From contig NZ_CP101464.1 of NCBI RefSeq assembly GCF_024362365.1, positions 124,001 to 188,000 on the forward strand: DNA of 64,000 nt. The letters run 5' to 3'. The notes under the pieces are model-generated. The model saw only the letters and a program-made list of their open reading frames with translations, was not told the DNA's origin and did not search any database. A program made the translations under genes and the position numbers. The DNA is from Janibacter sp. CX7 (GTDB taxonomy: Bacteria; Actinomycetota; Actinomycetes; Actinomycetales; Dermatophilaceae). Within the stretch, counting starts at the first letter, position 1, and each line of letters opens with the position of its first letter. Below, piece by piece: positions 42,392 through 50,741 of this stretch.

Positions 42392-42443
42392 GCCAGTCGA
42401 AGAAGGAGCGCGACATCCAGGTCGCGGATCTTCTTCGACTGGC
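42392..42443 (+). terminator. Long hairpin before the ICMT-family gene
   Basis: GCCAGTCGAAGAA (42392-42404) and TTCTTCGACTGGC (42431-42443) pair exactly, 13 bp. An inner stem GCGAC/GTCGC encloses ATCCAG. No U-tract follows. It separates the AraC gene from the methyltransferase-like gene and could be a terminator or regulatory RNA element. Confidence 0.5.
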
Positions 42444-42499
42444 GGAGGGGGTGAGGTCCTCGTCATCATCGGGGCCTGTCCACGGAGGGCCGACGCGAC

Positions 42500-42505
42500 T
42501 ACCGT
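42500..42505 (+). promoter_or_regulatory. -10 hexamer TACCGT, leaderless start
   Basis: TACCGT ends 6 nt before the ATG at 42512. Confidence 0.5.
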
Positions 42506-42511
42506 TGGTGC

Positions 42512-42961
42512 ATGGAGCCCCTCTCGATCCTGCGCTCGCCACCCGTCGTCGGGCTGGCCTCGCTCGCGGCGCAACGCCTGCTGAGCCGGGGGTCGTCCAC
42601 GTCACCTGCCACGTCGCTCCTCGGGGCGGCGGTCGCGGTGGCCGGCCTGGGGGTCGCCGCCGCCGGCATCCGCGAGATCCGCGCCGCGGGCACGACCCTC
42701 GACCCGACCCGCCCGGCCGACGCGAGCAAGGTCGTGCGCCAGGGCATCTATCGCTACTCCCGCAACCCGATCTACCTCGGTGACGCCCTGCTGCTCGCCG
42801 GCTACGCGATCCACCGCCGCGACCTGCTCGCCATCCTGCCGGTGGCCGGGTTCGTCGGGGTCATCGACACCTTCCAGGTCTCGGCCGAGGAGGAGGCGCT
42901 GCGCGACCGATTCGGCTCGACCTACGGCGACTACGTGGCGAGCGTGCGGCGCTGGTTGTGA
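42512..42961 (+). CDS. Isoprenylcysteine carboxyl methyltransferase (ICMT/PEMT-like) family protein
   Basis: A 149-residue integral membrane protein. Three or four hydrophobic segments surround the family core VVRQGIYRYSRNPIYLGDALLLAGYA, the SAM-binding R-x-P-x-Y region of ICMT/PEMT methyltransferases, then FQVSAEEEALRDRFGSTYGDY. Bacterial members probably methylate small thiols, phenols or lipid headgroups; the substrate is unknown. It stands alone, with TACCGT 6 nt before the ATG. Confidence 0.85.
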   Translation: MEPLSILRSPPVVGLASLAAQRLLSRGSSTSPATSLLGAAVAVAGLGVAAAGIREIRAAGTTLDPTRPADASKVVRQGIYRYSRNPIYLGDALLLAGYAIHRRDLLAILPVAGFVGVIDTFQVSAEEEALRDRFGSTYGDYVASVRRWL

Positions 42962-43025
42962 CCTTGGGCGCCGGCCCGCGCCCGCGTCTGCCCGCGCCCG
43001 TGAGCCGGCCCGCGCCCGGGGCGGC

Positions 43026-43828
43026 TCACGCCAACTGCTGGCCCGAGGTCGCCTGCGTGGCCCGGTCGTGCAGGTCGACGAGCACGGCGGCGTCTCCGTC
43101 CGGGCGTGACCGGTCACCGACAGCAGCTCGCAGACGGCACGGTGGGCGCAACCCCGCTCGTAGTCCCTGAGCCACTTCTCCGCGATCCGCTGGGCGTCAC
43201 CGAGGTAGGGCCAGCTCGCACGGATCCTCGGCATGCCGACCCGGTGGGGCTTCGGCGTCAGCCGGGCCCGCGAGGTCTCGTGCAGTCCGCACAGCCGCAC
43301 GTAGAGATCGTCCGAGCCGAGGTCGACGGGGGCCGTCAGGTCGGGAGGCCCGCTCGCCAGCCCGGTGATGATGACGCGCAGGCCGGCTGCGGTGCGATAG
43401 GTGCGCACACCGAGGTCGGGGTGCGCGGCCGCCCACCGGGCGATGCGCTCGAGCGCAGGGCGGGGGTCGGGCTGCCCGGTGCGAAACAGCTTGCGCTGAG
43501 GCGGCAGGTCGACGTCGGCCACGAGCAGGACGTCGGTGTTGAGCACCTCGACACCCATCCGGTTGCGCGTCACGGCCCCGATCAGTGCACCGTCGGCGCC
43601 GCGTACCTCGTGGAGGACCTCCTCGCGCACGGGCGTGCGGGGGTAGTAGTCGAAGCCGGCCCGCCCGCGGGTCAGCTGGTCGACGGCCGCGGCGAGCCGG
43701 TGCTGCGCGCGCATGGCCGCGTCGGCGGCCGACTCCGCCGACCACCCCCAGATGCGAAGGGGGAAGCGCCGCCCCTCGTGCTCGACCTCGGCGCTCGCGA
43801 ACTGCCAGTGCTGGGGGAGGGGTCGCAC
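43026..43828 (-). pseudogene. Unknown protein gene with a single frameshift near 43100
   Basis: Read from a GTG at 43828, the first frame gives a coherent basic protein (YPRTPVREEVLHEVRGADG, VLNTDVLLVADVDLPPQ, YRTAAGLRVIITG, TPKPHRVGMPRIRASW, ERGCAHRAVCELLSVTGHA), with high third-position GC down to about 43103. Past that point this frame becomes poor, while the frame one base over reads DGDAAVLVDLHDRATQATSG and stops at 43026. One extra base in the GGG run at about 43100-43103 restores a 267-residue protein. It is either a true frameshift or a sequence error. Family unknown; VADVDLP and YRTAAGLRVIIT faintly recall archaeo-eukaryotic-type primase motifs. Confidence 0.55.
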
Positions 43829-43848
43829 GCGCCCGAGTCTGCCGGAGG

Positions 43849-44640
43849 TCAGTCCGACTGGTCGGCCAAGCCGGCCCGGCCGAGCCACGGGCCGGTGAGC
43901 TCGGCGACCGACTGGGTGAGCGCCTTTTGCAGCAGCGGGCCGAAGGTCACCCGGCGCACCCCCGCGTCGCGCAGCTCCTGCAGGGACCCCGAGGGGGCGC
44001 CGTCGACGGGGTGGGCGGTGACGTTGAGCGGCAGCGAGGTCGCCTCCATGAGGGTGGCGAGGGTGGCCGCGTCGGGGATCTTCACCGGGTAGACGCAGCG
44101 GGCCCCGGCCTCCTCGCACGCCCGGATGCGGGTGATCGCCTCGGCGACCGGGTCGGGGAAACGGTCGGTGCCGTGGAGCAGCGCGTCGGTGCGCGCGTTG
44201 ATGACGAGCTCGATGTCGGCCTCGTCGGCGGCCTGGCGCAGCGCCCCGATGTAGTCGGCGTGCTCGGCAACCTCGCGCACCCGGTCCTGCGAGTGCACGG
44301 TGTCCTCGACGTTGATGCCCACCGCGCCGGCGTCGAGGACCCGCTCGACGAGCTCGGCGGCGGGGGTGTCGTAACCGGACTCGACGTCGGCGCTCACCGG
44401 CACGCGCACGGCCGAGCAGATCCGACGGATGCCGTCGAGCGCGTCGTCCAGGGTCATGCCCTCGCCGTCCTGCTGCCCGCGCGAGTCAGCGAGTGGGTGG
44501 CTGCCGATGGTCAGGGCGGGGAAGCCCGCGTCGACGACCGCACGCGCGGACCACACGTCCCAGACCGTGGGCAGGACGAGGGTCTCGTCGGTGTGGTGCA
44601 GGCGGAGGAGGTCGCTGGCCAGGCTCTTGAGATCGCTCAT
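43849..44640 (-). CDS. Isocitrate lyase/PEP mutase superfamily protein
   Basis: A 263-residue TIM-barrel protein. It opens LVLPTVWDVWSARAVVDAGFPA, then VPVSADVESGYD with the Asp and Glu that bind Mg2+, GAVGINVEDT, and VINARTDALL. This is the PEP mutase/methylisocitrate-lyase-like branch, where the substrate and reaction vary (2-methylisocitrate, oxaloacetate or phosphonopyruvate). It does not carry the KKCGH motif of true isocitrate lyase. GGAG lies close to the ATG. It is followed by the LuxR remnant upstream and the frameshifted gene downstream. Confidence 0.82.
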   Translation of the reverse strand: MSDLKSLASDLLRLHHTDETLVLPTVWDVWSARAVVDAGFPALTIGSHPLADSRGQQDGEGMTLDDALDGIRRICSAVRVPVSADVESGYDTPAAELVERVLDAGAVGINVEDTVHSQDRVREVAEHADYIGALRQAADEADIELVINARTDALLHGTDRFPDPVAEAITRIRACEEAGARCVYPVKIPDAATLATLMEATSLPLNVTAHPVDGAPSGSLQELRDAGVRRVTFGPLLQKALTQSVAELTGPWLGRAGLADQSD

Positions 44641-44679
44641 GGCTCCACCCTCCCAACTGGCGAAGGGGGCGACAAGGCC

Positions 44680-44798
44680 TCAGCCGATCAGGCCGGCGTC
44701 CCGGGCGAGCGAGACGGCCTCGCCGCGCGTCGCGGCGCCCGGCTCGGCACGGAGCGCCCGAGGTGGGCCCCGACATCGGTCAGGTGCGCTGTCGGGTG
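44680..44798 (-). pseudogene. Remnant of a LuxR-type HTH C-terminus
   Basis: The minus strand encodes EPGAATRGEAVSLARDAGLIG ending at the stop 44680-44682, the usual last helix of a LuxR/NarL HTH domain (compare ...RAEAVARALELGLI). Directly before it, but in a different frame, HLTDVGAHLG matches the recognition helix. A frame change and a stop separate them, and no further upstream part of a response regulator is present. It is a decayed fragment of about 40 codons. Confidence 0.6.
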
Positions 44799-44883
44799 CC
44801 TCAGATCCGCGGGCCCCGTTTCGACACGAGTGGAGCGGGTAGTCAGCCGACGAAGACCGCCCCGAGAGCACAAGGAGCGCACG

Positions 44884-45357
44884 ATGAGCGAGACCGAGAT
44901 CGAGACCGTCGCCACGATCATGCGGGAGACGAGGATCGCCGTCCTCACCCACGTCGAGGACGGACGTCTGGTGTCGGTGCCGATGGGCACCCAAGACCTC
45001 GACGACCCGGGCACCATCCACTTCATCACTGAGGCCGACACCGACAAGGTGCGGGCGATCGCGGCCCACCCCGAGGTCAACATCGCGTATGCCACGGACG
45101 ACGGCTGGGTGAGCGTCAGCGGCACGGCCCGTCGCAACGACGACCGGGAGTTGCTCGGGCGGCTGTGGGACGCGTCGGCCGGTGCCTTCATGGAGGGCGG
45201 CCCTGATGACCCGAACAGCACCCTGATCACGGTCACGGCCGACACCGCGCGCTACTGGACCTCGCCCGGCACCGTGGCGACGGTCGTCCAGATGGCCAAG
45301 GGACTCGTCAGCGACGGGCGGCCCGACCTCGGCGACACCGGCACCGTCAGCCTCTGA
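44884..45357 (+). CDS. Pyridoxamine 5'-phosphate oxidase family (general stress protein 26-like)
   Basis: A 157-residue split-beta-barrel protein. It opens MRETRIAVLTHVEDGRLVS, then VRAIAAHPEVNIAYA and DGWVSVSGTARR, and RYWTSP near the end. This is the pattern of the GSP26 branch of PNPOx-like flavin-binding proteins, known from stress responses. It probably binds FMN and may act as a weak oxidoreductase. The ATG has AAGGAG 7-8 nt upstream. It stands alone next to the LuxR remnant. Confidence 0.82.
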   Translation: MSETEIETVATIMRETRIAVLTHVEDGRLVSVPMGTQDLDDPGTIHFITEADTDKVRAIAAHPEVNIAYATDDGWVSVSGTARRNDDRELLGRLWDASAGAFMEGGPDDPNSTLITVTADTARYWTSPGTVATVVQMAKGLVSDGRPDLGDTGTVSL

Positions 45358-45430
45358 GCGACGCCGCGTCCCCGGCGTGTCGCGCCGCCCCCACGCGGTG
45401 CCACGACGCGCGCTCGTCGGGGGATGCGTG

Positions 45431-45436
45431 TAGCGT
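45431..45436 (+). promoter_or_regulatory. -10 hexamer TAGCGT for the egt operon
   Basis: TAGCGT lies 71 nt before the ATG at 45508, so a leader of about 65 nt is expected. The leader includes GGAGG as ribosome site. Confidence 0.45.
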
Positions 45437-45507
45437 CGAACCCGTCCGAAGCTCCACTTGCCCGGTGCCCGACGGTGGTCGTCAACCTCCGTCGCATGGA
45501 GGACAGC

Positions 45508-46758
45508 ATGACCACGACCTCTCCCCGATCAGACCTCGCCGCATTGACCGAGCGGTTCCTCGCCGTCAGGGCACGGACCGACCGGCTCACCCGGGACCTC
45601 GGTCCCGAGGACCAGACGCCGCAGTCGATGACCGAGGCCAGCCCGACGAAGTGGCACCGAGCCCACACCACGTGGTTCTTCGAGGAGTTCGTCCTCGGTG
45701 CCGACCCTGCCTACCGACCGCGCGACCCCGCCTTCCGCTATCTCTTCAACAGCTATTACGAGGCCGTGGGGGAGCGTCACCCCCGCGCCGCGCGCGGACA
45801 CGTGACCCGCCCGGGCGTCGCCGAGGTCGCGGCCTACCGCCAGGACGTCGAGGAGCAGCTCGTCGCCCGGCTCGAGGACGGGACCCTCGACGAGGCGCTG
45901 CTCGACCTCGTCGAGCTCGGCTGCCACCACGAGGAGCAGCACCAGGAGCTGCTCCTCATGGACGTCAAGCACCTCCTCTCGGGCAATGTCCTCCAGCCGG
46001 TCTACGTCGAGCGGGCGCCCGACCCCGACCCCGCGGCCGACCCCCTCCCGCAGCGCTGGACGCACGTGCCCGGTGGGGTCACGCACATCGGAGACGACGG
46101 CAGCGGCTTCGCCTTCGACAACGAGCGCCCGCGTCACCGGGTGTGGCTCGACGACGTCGAGGTCGGCACCCGCCAGGTGACCAACGCCGAGTGGGTCCGG
46201 TTCATCGACGACGGCGGCTACGCCCGCCCTGACCTGTGGCTCTCCGACGGGTGGGCGACCCTGCAGGCCACGGGGTGGGACGCGCCCGGCTACTGGCGCC
46301 GGGACGACGACCACGGCTGGACGACCTTCACCCTGTCGGGACGCCGTCCAGTGGTGGCCGCCGAGCCGGTGTGTCACATCTCCTTCTTCGAGGCCGATGC
46401 CTTCGCCCGGTGGGCGGGCCACCGCCTGCCCACCGAGCAGGAGTGGGAGGCCCGCGCCGTGAGCGGTCACCAGACGCACGGCGGTCTGCTCGACCCCGAG
46501 CGCTGCCACCCCGGGCCGGCGGCCGAGGTCACCTTCGGCGACGTCTGGGAGTGGACGGCGAGCGCGTACCTGCCGTACCCGGGATTCGAGACGGCCCCGG
46601 GCGCCGTGGGCGAGTACAACGGCAAGTTCATGAACGACCAGCACGTCCTGCGGGGAGCCTCCGCGGTGACCCCGCCGGACCACCCGCGCACGACCTACCG
46701 CAACTTCTTCCCGGCCGCGTCCCGGTGGGCCTTCTCCGGACTGCGACTCGCCCGGTGA
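45508..46758 (+). CDS. egtB: Ergothioneine biosynthesis iron sulfoxide synthase EgtB
   Basis: A 416-residue protein with the two EgtB domains. N-terminal DinB-like helical bundle: His53 (RAHTTWF) and the pair His141-x3-His145 (HHEEQHQE) supply the three iron ligands. The C-terminal FGE/sulfatase-like domain begins about residue 200 (TNAEWVRFIDDGGYARPDLW, ISFFEADAFARWAGHRLPTEQEWE, WEWTASAYLPYPGF). It joins hercynine with gamma-glutamylcysteine or cysteine and oxygen to give the sulfoxide. GGAGGACAGC precedes the ATG at 45508; upstream frames are not translated. Its stop overlaps the egtD start by 4 nt. Confidence 0.93.
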   Translation: MTTTSPRSDLAALTERFLAVRARTDRLTRDLGPEDQTPQSMTEASPTKWHRAHTTWFFEEFVLGADPAYRPRDPAFRYLFNSYYEAVGERHPRAARGHVTRPGVAEVAAYRQDVEEQLVARLEDGTLDEALLDLVELGCHHEEQHQELLLMDVKHLLSGNVLQPVYVERAPDPDPAADPLPQRWTHVPGGVTHIGDDGSGFAFDNERPRHRVWLDDVEVGTRQVTNAEWVRFIDDGGYARPDLWLSDGWATLQATGWDAPGYWRRDDDHGWTTFTLSGRRPVVAAEPVCHISFFEADAFARWAGHRLPTEQEWEARAVSGHQTHGGLLDPERCHPGPAAEVTFGDVWEWTASAYLPYPGFETAPGAVGEYNGKFMNDQHVLRGASAVTPPDHPRTTYRNFFPAASRWAFSGLRLAR

Positions 46759-47711
46759 GCCGCGCCGAGCTCGAGGCCGACCTCCGCTCCGGCCTCTGGT
46801 CGCAGCCGGCGACCCTGCCGCCACGCTGGTTCTACGACGAGCGGGGCTCCCGCCTCTTCGACGAGATCACCACCCTGCCCGAGTACTACCCGACGCGTGC
46901 CGAGCAGGAGATCCTCACCCACCGCAGCGGCGAGATCATCGCGCTGAGCGCCGCGCGGAGCCTGCACGAGCTGGGGGCGGGCACGGCGACCAAGACCCGT
47001 GAGCTGCTCGACGCCCTCACCGCGCAGGGGCGGCCGGCGCTCTACGCGCCGCTCGACATCAGCAAGGAGGTCCTGCTCGAGGCCGCCGACCGTCTGCGCA
47101 CGGACTACCCGGCCCTGAACGTCGAGCCGGCGGTCGCCGACTTCCACCACCTGCCACCGCTGTCGGGGGAGCCCGGTGAACGTCTGCTCGTCTTCCTCGG
47201 CGGCACGATCGGCAACTTCGAGGAGGACGAGCGCTCCGGATTCCTCGACATGGTGCACGCGGCCCTCGCCCCCGGTGACCACCTGCTCCTCGGAGCCGAC
47301 CTCGTCAAGGACCCGGACCGGCTCGTCGCGGCCTACGACGACGGGGCAGGCGTGACCGCGCGCTTCAACCTCAACCTCGTCGACGTCATCACCCGCACCA
47401 CGCCGGTCACGGGTCTGTCCCGCGACGACCTCGTCCACGAGGCCGCGTGGGACGACCGCGCCTCGCGCATCGAGATGCGGCTGCGTGCGGTGCGTGACAT
47501 CACGGCCGACTTCACCGGGATCGGTCGCACGTGGCGCCTGGCGAAGGGGGAGCACCTGCGGACCGAGATCTCGCGCAAGTTCGACCTCGGCCTGCTCCGT
47601 GACGAGCTGACCGAGCACGGCTTCGAGCCGGTGACGAGCTGGACCGACGCGGTTGACGACTTCTCGCTGACCCTCGCCCGGGTCGCCGGCCGTGACGACG
47701 GCACGCCGTGA
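46755..47711 (+). CDS. egtD: Histidine N-alpha-methyltransferase EgtD
   Basis: A 318-residue SAM-dependent enzyme. It opens PRWFYDERGSRLFDEITTLPEYYPTRAE in parts, the EgtD N-terminal signature; SAM motif I is ELGAGTATKTRELLDAL, then APLDISKEVL, FLGGTIGNF and LLLGADLVKD. It converts histidine to hercynine, the substrate of EgtB. The GTG overlaps the egtB stop (GTGA). The next gene overlaps it in the same way. There is no egtA, egtC or egtE nearby; the pathway may use cysteine directly, or the other genes are elsewhere. Confidence 0.93.
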   Translation: MSRAELEADLRSGLWSQPATLPPRWFYDERGSRLFDEITTLPEYYPTRAEQEILTHRSGEIIALSAARSLHELGAGTATKTRELLDALTAQGRPALYAPLDISKEVLLEAADRLRTDYPALNVEPAVADFHHLPPLSGEPGERLLVFLGGTIGNFEEDERSGFLDMVHAALAPGDHLLLGADLVKDPDRLVAAYDDGAGVTARFNLNLVDVITRTTPVTGLSRDDLVHEAAWDDRASRIEMRLRAVRDITADFTGIGRTWRLAKGEHLRTEISRKFDLGLLRDELTEHGFEPVTSWTDAVDDFSLTLARVAGRDDGTP

Positions 47712-48331
47712 CCCGCACCCTCCTCGAGCGCTTCCACGGGCGCATCCTCGGGGCGGGCAGCAGCAGCGGGCTGCGGCTGGTGGTCGGCGACTGGTGGGAC
47801 TCGCCCCTCGGGGCCTTCACCGATGTCATGGTCGCGACGCCTGACGACCGTCGGGTCCTGCTGGCGCCGGACGACGAGGTCGCTCAGTACGTCGCCGCCA
47901 CGTACTCCTTCGACGAGGTCCGGGTCGGCCCGGTTGCCCTGCAGGTCGACGATGACGTGTGGCGCCTCGACGCAGGCCCGTTGCGGTGCACGATCGGTCT
48001 GGGAGGGCGCACGGCCCTCGGCCTGGTCCTGCGAACCGTGCCCGAGCGGGTGGGGCGCAGCCGCGCCTTCGCGCATCTCGCCGACCCCATCGCGCGGCGG
48101 CTGCTTCCGGGGGTGCGCACCGTCGGCAGCGCCGGCGGTGGGCGGCGCGAGTACTACGGGGCGCACGACCAGCGGCAGGTGACGTCGCTGTCCGGCACCT
48201 GGTCGGGCCAGTCCATCGGCGGCCTCACCCCGGTCACGCCGCCGCCACGATTCGGCTTCAGCTCCACGCCCGCGTCACCCAGCCTGACGCGGGTGACGAC
48301 GACCGTCGAGCGAGGCGTCGACGCGGACTGA
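47708..48331 (+). CDS. Hypothetical protein translationally coupled to egtBD
   Basis: A 207-residue protein of unknown family. Features: FHGRILGAGSSSGLRLVVGDWWDSPLG in parts, then VMVATPDDRRVLLAP and YVAATYSFDEVRV. It reads as a mixed alpha/beta protein with a polar, Ser/Thr-rich tail. The GTG start overlaps the egtD stop by 4 nt (GTGA), so it is the third cistron of the ergothioneine operon. A role in ergothioneine export, storage or use is possible by context only. I do not recognise it. Confidence 0.7.
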   Translation: MTRTLLERFHGRILGAGSSSGLRLVVGDWWDSPLGAFTDVMVATPDDRRVLLAPDDEVAQYVAATYSFDEVRVGPVALQVDDDVWRLDAGPLRCTIGLGGRTALGLVLRTVPERVGRSRAFAHLADPIARRLLPGVRTVGSAGGGRREYYGAHDQRQVTSLSGTWSGQSIGGLTPVTPPPRFGFSSTPASPSLTRVTTTVERGVDAD

Positions 48332-48379
48332 CGAGCGCAGTCGGGGCAGCGTGATGCCCGACCCGGCGAGCAGCTCGCC

Positions 48380-49726
48380 TCAGGTCGCCTCGTCGTAGCG
48401 CGCCAGGGCCTCGAGCCGCTCCTCCGCGTGGTCGACGATCCGCTCCGGGTAGTCGTGCGCGTACCCGTCGTCGTGCTTCCACGGCTCGTGCGCTGCGGCG
48501 CCCTCGAGATGGGCCAGCTCCGGCACCCACCGGCGCACGTACGCACCGTCGGGGTCGAAGCGCTTGCCCTGCGTGACGGGGTTGAAGACACGGAAGTACG
48601 GGGACGCGTCCGTGCCGGTGCCGGCGACCCACTGCCAGCCGTGGTTGTTGGACGCGAGGTCCCCGTCGACGAGGTGCTCGAGGAAGTGCCGCGCGCCGAC
48701 GGGCCACCACACGTGCAGGTCCTTGGTGAGGAAGCTCGCCGTGGCCATCCGCACCCGGTTGTGCATCCATCCCTCGCCGAGCAGCTGGCGCATGCCGGCA
48801 TCGACGATCGGGTAACCGGTGCGCCCCTCGCGCCACGCCTCGATGGCGTCTTGCGGTTCGTCGTAGCGAAGGGGGAGTGGCCGCAGGTCCTGCCACGCGG
48901 AGTCCGGGTTGGCCCAGAGCACGTCGGCGTAGAACTCCCGCCAGGCGAGCTCCGTGCGGTAGGTCTGCGCCCCGTCGCCGCGCTCGCCGCGCAGGTCGTG
49001 GAGGAGCTGGCGGGGATGGACGACCCCGAGGTGCAGGTCGGCGGACATGCGCGAGGTCCCCTCGACCGCCGGGAGGTCGCGATCGTGGTCGTAGTCGGCC
49101 AGCGCCTCGTCGCGGAAGCGCACCCAGCGCCGCCGGGCGGCGTCCTCGCCCGCGGTCGGCAGGTCGATCGGGCACTCGCGGGCCGCCTTGTCGAGCATCG
49201 CCTCGACCCGGCCGTCGGTGTCGGCCTCGATCCACTCGACCCCACGCGGCGCACTCGTCGGCTCGTCCCAGCCGTGCTCGCGCCACGCGGTGGCGAAGGG
49301 GTGAAGACCTTGAAGGGGTGCCTCCTTCGTCCGCACCGTGCCGGGGTCGACGGCAAAGGGCGAGCCGGTGGCCACACCCTCGACGCCGATCTCGCGCAGC
49401 GCGGCGACGACACGACGATCGCGCTCGACGCCGCCGGGCTCGTTCTCCCGGCTGACGTGGACCGAGGTGGCCCCGACCTCGCGGGCGACGCGCGGCACGA
49501 CCTCGGCCGGGTCGCCGAGCCGGATCACGAGGCGACCGTCGAGGGAGGCGTCAAGTGCTCGCAGGGTGGCGGCCAGCCACGCGGTCTTCGCCGCACCGGC
49601 CGGCCCCCACATCGTCGGGTCGATGACGAAGAGGGGGAGCACCGCACCGCGTGAGGCGGCTTCCCGCAGGGCTGGGTGGTCGCGCAGGCGCAGGTCCCGG
49701 CGGAACCACATGAGTGAGGGCGCCAT
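48380..49726 (-). CDS. phr: Deoxyribodipyrimidine photolyase (cryptochrome/photolyase family)
   Basis: A 448-residue DNA photolyase. N-terminal alpha/beta domain: LMWFRRDLRLRDHPAL and VLPLFVIDP. C-terminal FAD domain: TELAWREFYADVLWANPDSAW, RTGYPIVDAGMRQL, EGWMHNRVRMATASFLTKDL and NNHGWQWVAGTGTDASPYFRVFNP in parts, with the Trp and Asn of the electron path. It repairs cyclobutane pyrimidine dimers with blue light. The ATG overlaps the upstream oxidoreductase stop by one nucleotide (TGATG). It is the last gene of ohrR-ohr-oxidoreductase-phr. Confidence 0.92.
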   Translation of the reverse strand: MAPSLMWFRRDLRLRDHPALREAASRGAVLPLFVIDPTMWGPAGAAKTAWLAATLRALDASLDGRLVIRLGDPAEVVPRVAREVGATSVHVSRENEPGGVERDRRVVAALREIGVEGVATGSPFAVDPGTVRTKEAPLQGLHPFATAWREHGWDEPTSAPRGVEWIEADTDGRVEAMLDKAARECPIDLPTAGEDAARRRWVRFRDEALADYDHDRDLPAVEGTSRMSADLHLGVVHPRQLLHDLRGERGDGAQTYRTELAWREFYADVLWANPDSAWQDLRPLPLRYDEPQDAIEAWREGRTGYPIVDAGMRQLLGEGWMHNRVRMATASFLTKDLHVWWPVGARHFLEHLVDGDLASNNHGWQWVAGTGTDASPYFRVFNPVTQGKRFDPDGAYVRRWVPELAHLEGAAAHEPWKHDDGYAHDYPERIVDHAEERLEALARYDEAT

Positions 49727-50736
49727 CAGAGACGGACGAGCATCTTGCCCATGTTGGCACCGTCGAGCAGGTCCATGAAGGCCTGCGGGGCGGCGTCGAG
49801 ACCGTCGCGGAAGGTCTCGTCCGAACGCAGCCGCCCCTCGGCGAGCCACTGGGGCGCCCGGGAGTGGTACTCGGCGACGAGCTCGGGGTACTGACCGACG
49901 ACGAAGCCGCGCAGGGTCAGTCCCTTGCCGATGGCGAGGGCCAGGTTGCGGGGTGCGGCGGGCGGCTCGGTCGAGTTGTACTGCGAGATCGCCCCGCACA
50001 TCGCGACCCGACCGAAGGTCGACAGCGCGCCGATCGCGGCCTCGAGGTGCTCGCCGCCGACGTTGTCGAAGTAGACGTCGATGCCGTCGGGCGCGACCGA
50101 GGCCAGCCCCTCGGCGACGGGACCGTCGCGGTAGCTGAAGCCCGCGTCGTAACCCAGCTCGAGCACGCGAGCGACCTTGTCGGCCGAGCCGGCGGAGCCG
50201 ACGACCCGGCCGGCGCCCAGCGCCTTGGCGATCTGGCCGGCGGCCTGCCCGACGGCGCCGGCCGCGCCGGAGACGAAGACGGTGTCGCCCTCGCGCATGC
50301 CGGCCACGGCGGTCAGCCCGACGTAGGCCGTCAGGCCGGTGAGGCCGAGGACGCCGAGATAGGTCGAGGCGGGCGCGGCGTCGGTGTCGACGACCCGCAC
50401 GGACTTCGCCGGGAGCACCGCGTGCTCGCGCCAGCCGAGGCCGTGCAGCACGTGCTGGCCCACGGCGACGTCGTCGGAGCGGGAGGCTATGACCTCGCCG
50501 ACGGCGCCGCCGTCGAGCGGGGCGTCGATCTCGAAGGGGGCGACGTAGGACTTCACGTCGTTCATCCGACCGCGCATGTAGGGGTCGACCGACATGACGA
50601 CATTGCGCACGAGGACCTCGCCGTCGGCGAGCTGCGGCAGCTCGACGGTCTCGAGGCGGAAGTCGTCGGCGCTCGGTGCACCCTGGGGGCGCGCGGCGAG
50701 GACGATCTGGCGGGTGGTGGTGGGGGTGCTGGTCAC
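49726..50736 (-). CDS. NADP-dependent oxidoreductase (MDR, CurA-like)
   Basis: A 336-residue MDR without zinc ligands. Features: RMNDVKSYVAPFEIDAPLDGGAVGEV, then LTGLTAYVGLTAVAGM, the nucleotide fold VFVSGAAGAVGQAAGQIAKALG, and YFDNVGGEHLEAAIG. This is the CurA/leukotriene-B4-dehydrogenase-like subfamily that reduces alpha,beta-unsaturated carbonyls with NADPH. That fits the peroxide context: it lies 5 nt after ohr. The GTG start follows GAGG. It overlaps the photolyase gene by one base. Confidence 0.85.
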   Translation of the reverse strand: MTSTPTTTRQIVLAARPQGAPSADDFRLETVELPQLADGEVLVRNVVMSVDPYMRGRMNDVKSYVAPFEIDAPLDGGAVGEVIASRSDDVAVGQHVLHGLGWREHAVLPAKSVRVVDTDAAPASTYLGVLGLTGLTAYVGLTAVAGMREGDTVFVSGAAGAVGQAAGQIAKALGAGRVVGSAGSADKVARVLELGYDAGFSYRDGPVAEGLASVAPDGIDVYFDNVGGEHLEAAIGALSTFGRVAMCGAISQYNSTEPPAAPRNLALAIGKGLTLRGFVVGQYPELVAEYHSRAPQWLAEGRLRSDETFRDGLDAAPQAFMDLLDGANMGKMLVRL

Positions 50737-50741
50737 GCGCC

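Noticed and set aside
43585-45357. A 590-codon plus-strand frame leading into the stress-protein-like gene
   Set aside because: The part before 44884 is antisense to the PEP-mutase gene; the ATG at 44884 has a good ribosome site and fits family length.
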